Shown: piece by piece, positions 48,525 to 56,175 of the stretch
Layout: each line of letters starts with the position of its first letter
Position numbering within the stretch: position 1 is the first letter of the stretch
DNA from: PALSA-894 sp963757565
GTDB lineage: Bacteria; Pseudomonadota; Alphaproteobacteria; Rhizobiales; Xanthobacteraceae
DNA length: 64,000 nucleotides
Assembly: GCA_963757565.1 (NCBI GenBank)
Contig: CAVWSB010000002.1
Span: 304,176 to 368,175, forward strand
Direction: 5' to 3'
Translations under genes and position numbers: made by a program
Notes under the pieces: model-generated
The model's database searches: none
The model's input: the letters and a program-made list of their open reading frames with translations, nothing else
Told to the model about the DNA's origin: nothing

Positions 48525-48914
48525 ATGAAGACATCACTCGCTGTTGGGATCGCGGCACTGGTTGGCATCGGCCTGGGCGGAATCGCGGTGCATACAGTCC
48601 ATGCGCAGGCGAACGCTCCTGTCTATTACGTCGGTGAAGTCGATGTGACAGATGAGGCAGGCTACCAGAGAGACTTTGTCCCCGAAGCCACCAAGCAAAT
48701 TCAATCAGGGGGTGGAAAGTTTCTGGCCCGGGGAGGAGCGGCCACTGCGCTGCTTGGCGAGCCTGTGAAAAAACGTGTTGTGATTCAGCAATGGGACAAC
48801 ATGGATCAGTTTAGGAAGCACTGGGATAACGACGAACAGAAGAAGCTGCGCGAGATTCAAGCCAAGTACGCTAAGGTGCGGGCCTACGTCGTTGAGGGCG
48901 CGCCTGCAAAGTGA
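48525..48914 (+). CDS. Secreted DUF1330 domain protein
   Basis: A 129-residue protein with a signal peptide (SLAVGIAALVGIGLGGIAV, cleaved after HAQ). The mature domain is DUF1330, a dimeric alpha-beta ferredoxin-like fold: YYVGEVDVTDEAGYQRDF, VVIQQWDNMDQFRKHWDN. Biochemical function is unknown. The start follows GGAGTATTTTT. A GCCGCCC/GGGCGGC hairpin follows the stop. Confidence 0.85.
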   Translation: MKTSLAVGIAALVGIGLGGIAVHTVHAQANAPVYYVGEVDVTDEAGYQRDFVPEATKQIQSGGGKFLARGGAATALLGEPVKKRVVIQQWDNMDQFRKHWDNDEQKKLREIQAKYAKVRAYVVEGAPAK

Positions 48915-48940
48915 TGACCTAAAAATCGGCTGACGGCAGA

Positions 48941-48960
48941 GCCGCCCTCACTGGGGCGGC
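48941..48960 (+). terminator. Terminator-like hairpin after DUF1330 gene
   Basis: GCCGCCC (48941-48947) / GGGCGGC (48954-48960), 6-base loop, followed by GCTTTAAATC. Short T-run only. Confidence 0.55.
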
Positions 48961-49276
48961 GCTTTAAATCTCCAGACAATCCACAAGCGACACAAGTCCG
49001 GCGACTGAAATCCCGTCTCGCTCATTCGATCGCAAATGCGCAGTTGAAAACGCGTCGTTGTTTAAAGCTGTCTCATTCGGGGCGCCTCGTCGATTAGCGC
49101 GGCGCTTATCGTGAAAACAACGATCGCATTAAGGCGCGCGGTCGGAGGGCGTGACGATCGGATCAAGGTCGGCGCTGCCTCGGGGCTCTGTCGAGCGCTC
49201 TGGTACGTGCTCAAAGGCGAATTCATACGCCGCGGCCTGGGCGGCCGCGGCGTCCGTGATTCGTGAGGGACCTCTG

Positions 49277-49348
49277 TTAGCGGGCGAAGAGAACCAACAG
49301 GATAATGATTGGAATCGGGATCCCTAACAGCCAAAGCAAGATCGGCAT
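49277..49348 (-). CDS. 23-residue hydrophobic membrane peptide
   Basis: A very short gene: ATG at 49348, 23 codons, TAA at 49277. A good ribosome binding site (GGAGCGATACA) precedes it. The peptide starts MPILLWLLGIPIP, is almost entirely hydrophobic and ends LFAR, forming one membrane helix. It lies 23 bases downstream of the membrane protein gene at 49372 on the same strand, so it is probably co-transcribed. Similar tiny hydrophobic peptides occur in relatives, but no function is known to me. Confidence 0.6.
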   Translation of the reverse strand: MPILLWLLGIPIPIIILLVLFAR

Positions 49349-49371
49349 TGTATCGCTCCTGTTTGTACGGG

Positions 49372-50235
49372 TTAAAGAGCACGCGGAGTGAGGCGACGGT
49401 CATTCCAAACGCCGTCGCGAAGTTGTCCGCCCTCGATGGCAGCCAAGCTTGCAGCAAACGCGCCAAACAACAGCGCAGCCGTCATCCAGAAGGCGAACTG
49501 GGCCGCCGTGCGCCGCGCTTGATCCGCGGCCGCCTTCGCGTTCGTGACCACGTCGGTCACACGCTTTTCGGCATCCGCTTGATTCAAACCGGTCTGCGCC
49601 GATACCACGCGCGCCACGTAAGTGCGGTCGGTCGAGGTGAGATCATTAGAATCCTTGAAGTCCGCGGTCCAAAGGCGAAGAACCTCGGCGCGTGCAGCCT
49701 CATTGGTGCTCGCATTTGCACCTCCCGTGGGGGCCGGGGTCGCGGCGGCTTCGTTTCGGAAGAGGCGATCCACCATCACCTGGGACGGATTGACCGACGC
49801 CGCGCCTTGCGTGGCGGCGGGTGCAATTCCGGACGCAGCGCCGCTCACGACGTGGGTCGTCGCCGCTCCGAGCACGCCGGCGCTGATGATGGTGGCGAAG
49901 GCCCACGCGATAAGCCCATGCGCGGTATCGCGAAAGAAGGATTCATTGGTGTGGAGACCCGTCCACTTGGTGCGAAGACGGGCCGCCAAATACCCGCCGA
50001 TCGCCGAGGACATCACAGCGACCAGTACAAGGTAGATACCGGTACCGGCTTTGAAGGTGGAGGCCGACACACCGGCGTCAGACCAAGGAGAAATCGAAGA
50101 CAGCCCCAGTCCAGCCCCCAGGGCGATCAACGCCAAGGACACGGCAGCTGATACCACCGCCCCCGCCGCTACACTGGCCCACGACACCCCGGACATCTCC
50201 GCGAGTCCGGCCCCATCGGTTCGAGTGACTTCCAT
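49372..50235 (-). CDS. Membrane protein of the PhnA-like type
   Basis: A 287-residue membrane protein with about four helices: two near the N-terminus (SVAAGAVVSAAVSLALIAL; IYLVLVAVMSSAIGGYLAA), one at GLIAWAFATIISAGVLGAA, and one near the C-terminus (FWMTAALLFGAFAASLAA). Between the last two is a soluble region with DRTYVARVVSAQTGLNQADA, predicted helical. The layout agrees with proteins often labelled PhnA-like in Rhizobiales, which have no shown link to phosphonates. A 23-residue peptide gene follows. Confidence 0.75.
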   Translation of the reverse strand: MEVTRTDGAGLAEMSGVSWASVAAGAVVSAAVSLALIALGAGLGLSSISPWSDAGVSASTFKAGTGIYLVLVAVMSSAIGGYLAARLRTKWTGLHTNESFFRDTAHGLIAWAFATIISAGVLGAATTHVVSGAASGIAPAATQGAASVNPSQVMVDRLFRNEAAATPAPTGGANASTNEAARAEVLRLWTADFKDSNDLTSTDRTYVARVVSAQTGLNQADAEKRVTDVVTNAKAAADQARRTAAQFAFWMTAALLFGAFAASLAAIEGGQLRDGVWNDRRLTPRAL

Positions 50236-51139
50236 GAGTTATGCTCCCCAATGCGCGCTGGCGCTCGTGTGAGTGCCGCTCGGCACGCGCCTGCGTAAGC
50301 GCTCATGGAACCGGAAAGTTCCCAGCCGACTCGGCAGGAAGCAAAAAAATTGGGCAGAATCGGAAGGCGCTTGCTGCGACGCACCAGACGGACCTCGCCG
50401 ATGAGTCCAGCATTGTGTCGAAAGGGTCATTGCGATGGGCGAAGCAGGGCAGCGTCCGGCTGGAGGACCGTCATGGAATTTCCGATTTTCTTGAGCCGAT
50501 GCGGACATTCAATCCAGCGAAGCCTGCTCTGCTGCACGATCAGATCCACAACGTGATGATCCGATGGTTGGCCACGGTCTCCCTAATCCAGCGATGGTCC
50601 GCGCGTGCGCGCCCGTACGAAGACGGCGTGATGGAATGGGAGGGCCGGCTCTTCGACGGATGGTGCCTGCCCCCTGCGGTGGACGAACTCGACGACGGTT
50701 AGGTTCGATTACGCTGTAACTCCTCGCGTATTAGCCGAAATGATGATGCCAGTATGTCGACTCATCCTGAAATGCTGACCAGCTAAAGCGGCAATAGAAT
50801 ACGCGCTGATTTTATGACGGGGCGGCCACCTGGTTCGATCCGGGCCTAGCGGACCGCGTTTCCATATACGCATCGAGATGCTGATTGTACGCGCCCATGC
50901 GCTCGTGTTCGTGCTCAGCCCGGACTGGGCAGCCTCCGAGGTCTGCGCGTTGGAGGTCGCGATATAAAGACCCCAGCCACAGTGGCAATGGATAGTCGCG
51001 GCTGGGGTGGCGGTCTGTCCAAGTTACAAGCGTCCGCCTGTGCTGCGCTGGCGCTATCTCATGTCTCGGCTTGGGTGAGACCGATTAATGGTCCGCATTC
51101 TCCCTGCGCTCCATTAAATGTTGGCTGTCGCACAAAACG
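50236..51139. other. Gene-poor stretch with a TIR relic
   Basis: About 900 bases. An open frame at 50241-50702 has no family match, and its ribosome binding site and composition are not persuasive. At 50869-50967 lies a TIR-domain fragment (listed separately). Otherwise nothing was recognised. Confidence 0.4.
50869..50967 (+). pseudogene. TIR-domain fragment
   Basis: A 32-codon stretch reads RIEMLIVRAHALVFVLSPD followed by WAASEVCALEVAI and a TAA. It matches the core of bacterial TIR domains, where an I-x-x-A-D/H-x-x-V-F-V-L-S-P strand is followed by S-x-x-C-x-x-E (the glutamate being the catalytic NADase residue in active members). No start codon, N-terminal TIR part or effector domain is found around it, so it is a relic. 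Confidence 0.5.
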
Positions 51140-51628
51140 TCAGGGGCGCTTCACTTCCAGCTTCGGGGTGAACGTGCCGTGCTGGTCCTTCCGCGGCGTG
51201 CCAATCAAGGTCAACGTGTCGCCGCTTCCTTGGACGCTCCAGCCGGTTTCCGTGTTGGACCTCGCGGAAAAGGAGGCGCCCTCGATCTTCGCTTCAATCT
51301 TCTTTCCAGCCTCGTCGACTGTGTATGTACCATAATAGGCGACGGTGAATGCATCCGGCTTGCGCGGGTCGTCACTCTTCATCGAGGCGACAGCAGGGCC
51401 GACGAGGATCTGAGTAAATCGGCCAGTTCTGCCGAAGGTGAGCTGGCCCTTCACCGCACCACCCCAATTATCTTTCTTCTCCCCGTTTGCATACTCATCG
51501 AAGACCGACGTAACGATCCAAGCGCCCATGATTGTTTCTTTGAGGCTCTTTTGTTGAGCTGGTGCCTGGCTTGCGGCGAACGAGACGCCTGCGAGCACAG
51601 TTAGTCCGAGTACGATAAGTCGATTCAT
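51140..51628 (-). CDS. Secreted lipocalin-like domain protein
   Basis: A 162-residue protein with a signal peptide (MNRLIVLGLTVLAGVSFAAS, cleaved after PAQ). The mature part begins LKETIMGAWIVTSVFDEY and has the GxW start and repeated beta-strands (GQLTFGRTGRFTQILVG, YYGTYTVDEAGKKIEAKIEG) of the lipocalin-like family PF13924. The ligand is unknown. The ATG at 51628 is preceded by GAGGGGAATACC; the longer upstream frame lacks coding character. Confidence 0.8.
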   Translation of the reverse strand: MNRLIVLGLTVLAGVSFAASQAPAQQKSLKETIMGAWIVTSVFDEYANGEKKDNWGGAVKGQLTFGRTGRFTQILVGPAVASMKSDDPRKPDAFTVAYYGTYTVDEAGKKIEAKIEGASFSARSNTETGWSVQGSGDTLTLIGTPRKDQHGTFTPKLEVKRP

Positions 51629-52150
51629 GGTATTCCCCTCGCGTTGCGATAAAGGGCTGCGCGCCGCTGCAAAGCGGCGCAGCACCCTCGGTTGATCGTA
51701 CTGATAATGTGCGACGAGCGAAAGATGCCCAGCCTCCAGTATGCATGAGTCTCTTGTTGGCGCCGAGCGACAGAAGTCGATGTCGGCTTTCATGTCGGCG
51801 ATAAGGGATAGGCAGACTCGTTGTGCTCAACGTGATCCAGAGCGGACACTCCTTTCCGTGAATTGCTAATTCAACAGGAAAAGCATTTTGTGCCTGTAAG
51901 GACTTCAATTCGTGGCGCAACGTGGAAGCGGTCGTGCCGCAAAAGCAACTCCAAGCTTTATAGAAGTGTTAGGACAGGCTACGTTCCAGAAAGTGGGCGG
52001 GTTGACGGTCGCCCGCGGTCAGGTTGACGGGCCCTCCTTTGTACACATGCCGATGGGCGGAAAATCGGATCTGCTCTCCCTGGCTCTATGATGCGTGTCC
52101 AGGGAACGGACCCGACATCACAAGGTTACACGGCCAAAGGGAGTTATCTC
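51629..52150. other. Intergenic stretch without a supported gene
   Basis: About 520 bases between the divergent lipocalin-like and Gly-rich protein genes. Nothing beyond presumed promoters was recognised; short direct repeats of GGTTGACGG occur near 51999 and 52022. Confidence 0.35.
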
Positions 52151-52518
52151 ATGCCGTCCAAAATTGTTTCGCTCTTAGCTGCCGCAGCATTGTCCGTCCT
52201 GACAACCTCCGCATTCGCGCAAGGCGGTGGAGGGGGTGGTGGGGGCGGCGAGGCGGAGGCGGCGGCGGCGCGGGAGCAGGCGCTGGTGCGGGAGGAAGTG
52301 CCGGCGGGAGCGCCGCGGGATCGTCAGGGTCCGGGACGGCCGGATCGAACGCGGGATCCAACTCCGGCAACACGAATGCGACGGGGACCGGGACCGTCAA
52401 GTCGGGGGCGCCAGTCAAGACACCTGGGCCTAATGCCCAACCCGTCCCCCCGGCAGTGTCACCTAACATCCGCGGCGGAAACAGCGGGACGACGAACCCT
52501 CTCCCTGGACGACCGTAA
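52151..52518 (+). CDS. Secreted Gly-rich low-complexity protein (one frameshift)
   Basis: Signal peptide MPSKIVSLLAAAALSVLTTS (cleaved after AFAQ), then a glycine run. The frame breaks in the G-rich tract near 52240; in the frame one base off it continues GAGAGAGGSAGGSAAGSSG, then NSGNTNATGTGTVKSGAPV and ends TTNPLPGRP at 52518. The result is an intrinsically disordered extracytoplasmic protein of about 122 residues. Function unknown. The break is in a homopolymer-like tract, the likeliest place for an indel error. Confidence 0.65.
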
Positions 52519-52556
52519 TAACTCGCCTAGGTCCAAACTGTCGCTTATGACGCGAC

Positions 52557-52743
52557 CTTCGCGCCGAGTTCTTCATCGTGCGCGGTTCTCCGCACAAATC
52601 TTGTGGTGACTGAGGGACAGTTGTTCATAGCCACGATTGAAGAACTCCCCGCGCTATCTGACCTCACGCCGATCGCGCAGTTTGCGGTCAACCGATTTTT
52701 GGGCTGCGGATTTCGCGGGACTGCGGGTGCGCGCCCGTCCTAG
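52557..52743 (+). pseudogene. Truncated Nudix hydrolase C-terminus
   Basis: Reads LRAEFFIVRGSPHK, then after one frame change LVVTEGQLFIATIEELPAL and SDLTPIAQFAVNRFLGCGFR, ending with TAG at 52743. It matches the last ~60 residues of the intact Nudix hydrolase at 46729-47193 (LRAEYFIVRG, PDLTPIAQFVINRFLGCGYR). The Nudix box and the N-terminal half are absent, so it is a 5'-truncated duplicate. Confidence 0.75.
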
Positions 52744-52794
52744 ATGACGGAGAAGGGGGCAAAGCGCGCAAGGCGCTCGCGGGCGCGCCCGGCG

Positions 52795-53073
52795 CTAGGC
52801 TTGGATGGGCCGCTTGTTCGCGGCAGGGCGACGGGAGAGGCGGGCGGCCGCAACCGCCCCTCTGGTCAGAACGCCGACGAGATAGCCAATCTGCAGCGCG
52901 GCGATCACAATCGCTTCCGCCAAGAGCGTCTTTACAAAACCGGTGCCTTGGGCGTGCCCAACCAGTGCGGTCAACGGGATACTTAAGGCAAATGCCGGAA
53001 TCAGGATCAGGACCTTGAAGCGCAGGCCGAGTGTTGCACCGGTCAGTCCCGCAATGATGGCAAGGATCGGCAT
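52795..53073 (-). CDS. Small membrane protein, unknown
   Basis: A 92-residue protein, start MPILAIIAGLTGATLGLRF after GAGGTGACCC. Two or three hydrophobic helices (LAIIAGLTGATLGL; VLILIPAFALSIPLTALVG; AIVIAALQIGYLVGVLT) and a basic tail (ARLSRRPAANKRP). No family recognised. It diverges from the small secreted protein at 53203, with a CtrA-type site in between. Confidence 0.72.
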   Translation of the reverse strand: MPILAIIAGLTGATLGLRFKVLILIPAFALSIPLTALVGHAQGTGFVKTLLAEAIVIAALQIGYLVGVLTRGAVAAARLSRRPAANKRPIQA

Positions 53074-53107
53074 GGGTCACCTCGGTGCCGAGGCTTCCAC
53101 GCCCGCC

Positions 53108-53122
53108 TTAACAAGGCGTTAA
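53108..53122. promoter_or_regulatory. CtrA-type site TTAA-N7-TTAA between divergent small genes
   Basis: TTAACAAGGCGTTAA, exact 7-base spacing, and also an inverted repeat (TTAAC/GTTAA). It lies 35 bases before the minus-strand start at 53073 and 81 bases before the plus-strand start at 53203. Confidence 0.5.
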
Positions 53123-53202
53123 ATTGCGCTGCGACTCGCCTCGGCCCTCATGTTGCGCCCCAAGGAATCGCGCTTATGATGCCAACAGTTTGGAGGCATC
53201 TC

Positions 53203-53451
53203 ATGCTGATCCGCATATCCCTCGGTCTTGCTGCGCTCGTTTTGGGTTTGGCGGTGATCGCCGATGCTGCGAAAGCGGCGGATTATGCGGTCGGTTACTC
53301 TGCGCCGCGACACCGGGTCTACAAAGAGCGGATCGTCGTGCGGCGCCATCTCGGATGCCCGGACCGATATTCCTGTTCAGCGCTCTATGGTGCCTATGGT
53401 CCGTATGGCGGGGTCGCCTACTGGGATGCCTACACGGCTTGGATCCGCTAA
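53203..53451 (+). CDS. Small secreted Tyr-rich protein, unknown
   Basis: An 82-residue protein with a signal peptide (MLIRISLGLAALVLGLAVIA, cleaved after AKA). The mature part is rich in Tyr and Arg (HRVYKERIVVRRHLGCPDRY, ALYGAYGPYGG) with two cysteines. Proteins like this are common in Bradyrhizobium relatives; no function is known. A start nine codons upstream (53176) is also possible. Confidence 0.7.
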   Translation: MLIRISLGLAALVLGLAVIADAAKAADYAVGYSAPRHRVYKERIVVRRHLGCPDRYSCSALYGAYGPYGGVAYWDAYTAWIR

Positions 53452-53573
53452 CAGCGTCCTAGAATCCGCACGATCGCCGCTCGGAGCCGACAATCGAGCC
53501 GGGTGCGTCACCATCGCCCTTTATCCCAGCAGTTATTTGCCCGAGCCCCCGGGAAACCTGCCATGATGTTTGA

Positions 53574-53818
53574 ATGGCAAGAATTCACGTGGTTGGCATG
53601 GTCGTCTGCGCGGCCCTAACTGGCTCAGCGGCGCTTGCTGAGACAAGATGCAAAGATTGCGATCCGACAACAGGGCTGACCCCCACGAGACCATCAAGGC
53701 GCAACGGCTTAAAGATGCGGATCGCATGGCCCATGAGCCGACGGCGAGGCCTTGGGATGGATTTACCACCACGGGCAGCCCTGATGGCCGCTTCCAGCGG
53801 GTCGAACCCGTCAAGTAG
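53574..53818 (+). CDS. Small secreted protein (one frameshift near 53683)
   Basis: Signal peptide MARIHVVGMVVCAALTGSAA (cleaved near ALA), then ETRCKDCDPTTGLTP with a CxxC pair. After one missing base in a run of C near 53683 it continues HETIKAQRLKDADRMAHEPT and ends RFQRVEPVK at a TAG at 53816. Corrected length is 81 residues. No family recognised. Confidence 0.6.
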
Positions 53819-53967
53819 GAGGCGAGGCGCCCGGCGTTGCGGCGGATGCCCGGCTGTGGAAAGCTGCTTAACGGCCACGTCTGCCGGACTCGTACTGGTT
53901 ATGCCAGTTCGAGAACCTGATCGACCCACAAAAAGCGCTGCTCGCGGCCGCGTTCATCGCCCTTGCA

Positions 53968-54177
53968 GTGGGCGTCGACCTTTACACCCGGTTTGGGTCG
54001 AAACGAACGCCCGACCAAGCGGCGCCTGAGAGTGAGCCGATTGCAGTCATGGTATCGGCAACTCTGTGCGGCATTTGCATCGCCGCCGCGACCTGGGGGT
54101 CGACGTGGACCGTCCTCTTAGCCGGATGTGGGGCTCTGCTTTCGACCTATTGGCTGCGAAAGATCAGAGCGAGATAA
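53968..54177 (+). CDS. Small membrane protein, unknown
   Basis: About 69 residues from a GTG or ATG-class start at 53968 (MGVDLYTRFG). The in-frame sequence upstream (KALLAAAFIALAV) is also hydrophobic, so the true start may be further 5'. Two hydrophobic segments (AVMVSATLCGICIAAATWG and TVLLAGCGALLSTYWL) and a basic end (RKIRAR) suggest a small inner-membrane protein. No family recognised. Confidence 0.5.
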   Translation: MGVDLYTRFGSKRTPDQAAPESEPIAVMVSATLCGICIAAATWGSTWTVLLAGCGALLSTYWLRKIRAR

Positions 54178-54559
54178 GCGTAAGAGTTAGGGAGGCGGTT
54201 GCGCTAAGTCTTTTTGCCGTCAGGCCGCGCCGTACTCTACTTGCGCTTGTGTTAGCATGCACCCGCACTATGAGAGCTTGCATTATCGCAGTGATGTGCA
54301 GCGTGCTGCTGCCGTCCGACCTCGTGCGACTGACGGCCGCTTGCGTCGCACGCGCCAACGAAGCGCTGACATAAGGGCGCTCGACGATCGCGGCCAATCC
54401 AAACTGCCTGGTGCGCCTGCGCGGCGGCTCTCACCGGCATGGCTACGAGAGGCCGGAAGAGAATCTCTGGGGGATGGGCGCAAGATCCGCGCTTTCACGA
54501 GAGTCTAAGGTTCTGCCTCTTGCAACAAACAAGCGAAATCCGGTGAGCCGCTGCAGATG
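54178..54559. other. Intergenic stretch, at most a doubtful small frame
   Basis: About 380 bases. A 34-codon frame from about 54272 (MRACIIAVMCSVLL...) has a hydrophobic start but no convincing ribosome binding site. Nothing else recognised. Confidence 0.3.
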
Positions 54560-54958
54560 TCAGGCCCGAATTAGAAAATCATCCTTCTTCAGCTTGGTGC
54601 CTTTCATTTCCTCGCGCATCCAAATTGGGAGCATGCCCCGGCCGGACCATTTGATGCTGGGTTTTTTCTTGCTTTGATATTTCGGCTTGGCCTTCGCGCG
54701 TTTGCCGGGACGTGGCGCGATCGTCGCGGTGCGGCGCGCACCTGCTGCGTCGGACGAGCCATAACCGGAAAGCTCAGCAAGCTGGCCTTGGAGGATGTCC
54801 TTTTGCTGCTGGATTTTTTTTGAAAGAAGCGTTTGAAGTCCACCGATATAGTCGCGCAGCTGGCCGACATCCATCGTTGTGGTCGTGCCGTTCTTCAAAA
54901 CCCTCTTTTTATTCTTAGATCCCGGTGGCCGCCCGCGCCGCTTTGCCTTTTTCGCCAT
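54560..54958 (-). CDS. H-NS family protein with N-terminal AT-hook-like motif
   Basis: A 132-residue protein from the ATG at 54958. Residues 7-18 (RRGRPPGSKNKK) form an AT-hook-like element, the GRPxGSKNKK type that binds the minor groove of AT-rich DNA. A short coiled coil follows (about 30-65, VGQLRDYIGGLQTLLSKKI). The C-terminal domain SIKWSGRGMLPIWMREEMKG to DDFLI is an H-NS DNA-binding domain nearly identical in its core to that of the gene at 36242-36596. The frame is intact. It is probably a silencer of AT-rich DNA; the double DNA-binding layout is unusual for H-NS proteins. Confidence 0.88.
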   Translation of the reverse strand: MAKKAKRRGRPPGSKNKKRVLKNGTTTTMDVGQLRDYIGGLQTLLSKKIQQQKDILQGQLAELSGYGSSDAAGARRTATIAPRPGKRAKAKPKYQSKKKPSIKWSGRGMLPIWMREEMKGTKLKKDDFLIRA

Positions 54959-55103
54959 GGAAGCCTCTGTTGGGTTATTAAAAATTCGACCGGCTGATAC
55001 ATCACCGGAGGCCTTGGCGCAATTGCCAACTAATTGAATGAAGCCTCTTCTCCACAATGGAGGGCGCCGAGCGAGGGTGCGCTCGTTGCAGAGTTTGCTT
55101 CAG

Positions 55104-55211
55104 TCAATGCACGGTGGGCTTGTCGTCCGCCGGCGTGCGCCACAGGATGTAGGCGAGTACAATCATGGAGGGGAGATAGGCGCTCATGGCGCCAATCAGA
55201 AACATCTTCAT
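55104..55211 (-). CDS. 35-residue single-helix membrane protein
   Basis: Start MKMFLIGAMSAYLPSMIVLA at 55211, continuing to ILWRTPADDKPTVH. One membrane helix with a short polar C-terminal tail. The frame extends far upstream but that part is arginine-rich and not coding-like. Supported by hydrophobicity pattern only. Confidence 0.45.
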   Translation of the reverse strand: MKMFLIGAMSAYLPSMIVLAYILWRTPADDKPTVH

Positions 55212-55417
55212 CAAGCCGCTCCGCGGGTCGCGCCCCTTGGCTTTTCTTGGCGTGATTCGCGGAAAGGGTAATTCGACTTGACTTTCTTGACCACTCACAA
55301 AAACGCGTAGGCATCCTGTTCGGCAATCAAGTCTGAACGACAAGGGGTCTTTCGTCCGAGCGGCGGTGCGCGTTTCGCGGTGCCGCCAGAAAATGTGTTT
55401 CTCGAATTGCAAATCGT

Positions 55418-55600
55418 TCATGCAGCTGTTGAGCTTGCCCACACCATGAGCCGCATTTCACGGTCGCATGCAGGGCAATGGAAGATTTTGAGCTCCGAGT
55501 CGGCGCTTTTTCGTTCTTTTCCCTTCAAAACCATCTCATGGCCGCACTGACAATCCGGGAGCTCAGACGAGTTCGGCTCCAAAAGACGCTCGATCATCAC
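55418..55600 (-). CDS. Small zinc-ribbon-like protein
   Basis: A 60-residue protein with four cysteines in two pairs: CQCGHEM (C18, C20) and HCPACDREM (C42, C45), the second a classic zinc-knuckle CPxC form. A short linker (KGKERKSADSELKIF) joins them. It probably binds one zinc ion. No named family. Confidence 0.6.
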   Translation of the reverse strand: MMIERLLEPNSSELPDCQCGHEMVLKGKERKSADSELKIFHCPACDREMRLMVWASSTAA

Positions 55601-55727
55601 GCTTGACCCTCACCCTTACACTACACGCAGGTGTGGTGATACCGCAGTGCGATGAGATCTGCTAGGCGAGATCGCGACCAAAGTTAAAAGGTAAGCCGTT
55701 CACCCCCCCCCCGCGGCTAAAAGCGGG

Positions 55728-56073
55728 TTAAATCGACCTTTGAGGTCTGGTGTACAGCTGGAAAGCTTCGCAGATCGAGAGACCGACAAGCCCCCAATGC
55801 TTTGGCGAGAAAGTCAGCCACATGGGCATGTCGCGTTGCGGTCAGCAGCTGAGCGAGCTCCAGTAGACCGGCCAGCGTGACCAAGCCGGCGGCAACGAGG
55901 AGCCAACGCCGCGGATACCCGAGCCCGAAAGCCGCCCCGGTGACGGCATAGGCGGCGAACCGCTCCACGTCCGCCGAGACATGCATCGAGGGCCGTAACC
56001 CAAGAGGAACGAGCGTAACGAAGATCAATCCCGCAAGGAGAGCCCAGGCCGCTGCACGGCAGGCGATCGTCAT
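55728..56073 (-). CDS. VanZ-like membrane protein (one frameshift near 55790)
   Basis: Start MTIACRAAAWALLAGLIFV at 56073. Helices and loops match the VanZ family: FVTLVPLGLRPSMHVS, VERFAAYAVTGAAFGLGYP, LLELAQLLTATRHAHVADFL. After one extra base near 55790 it ends LVGLSICEAFQLYTRPQRSI at 55728, 114 residues. VanZ-like proteins in proteobacteria often lie beside polysaccharide loci; their role is not defined. A run of ten C (55703-55712) lies 15 bases past the corrected stop. Confidence 0.75.
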
Positions 56074-56175
56074 GCCGGCTTGCCACGCTTGGTAGGAGTG
56101 GGTTCGGTCACGGGCTGAAGTTTGGAACCCGCTTGGCCGTTTTTTGCTTGGTACGGTAACTTCAGGAGGCCGTGC

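Noticed and set aside
49372..50235. Link of the PhnA-like membrane protein to phosphonate metabolism
   Set aside because: The label is inherited from database naming; the protein is a multi-helix membrane protein and no phn genes are nearby.
50241..50702. A 153-codon plus-strand frame
   Set aside because: No family, weak start and mixed composition; recorded only as part of a gene-poor stretch.
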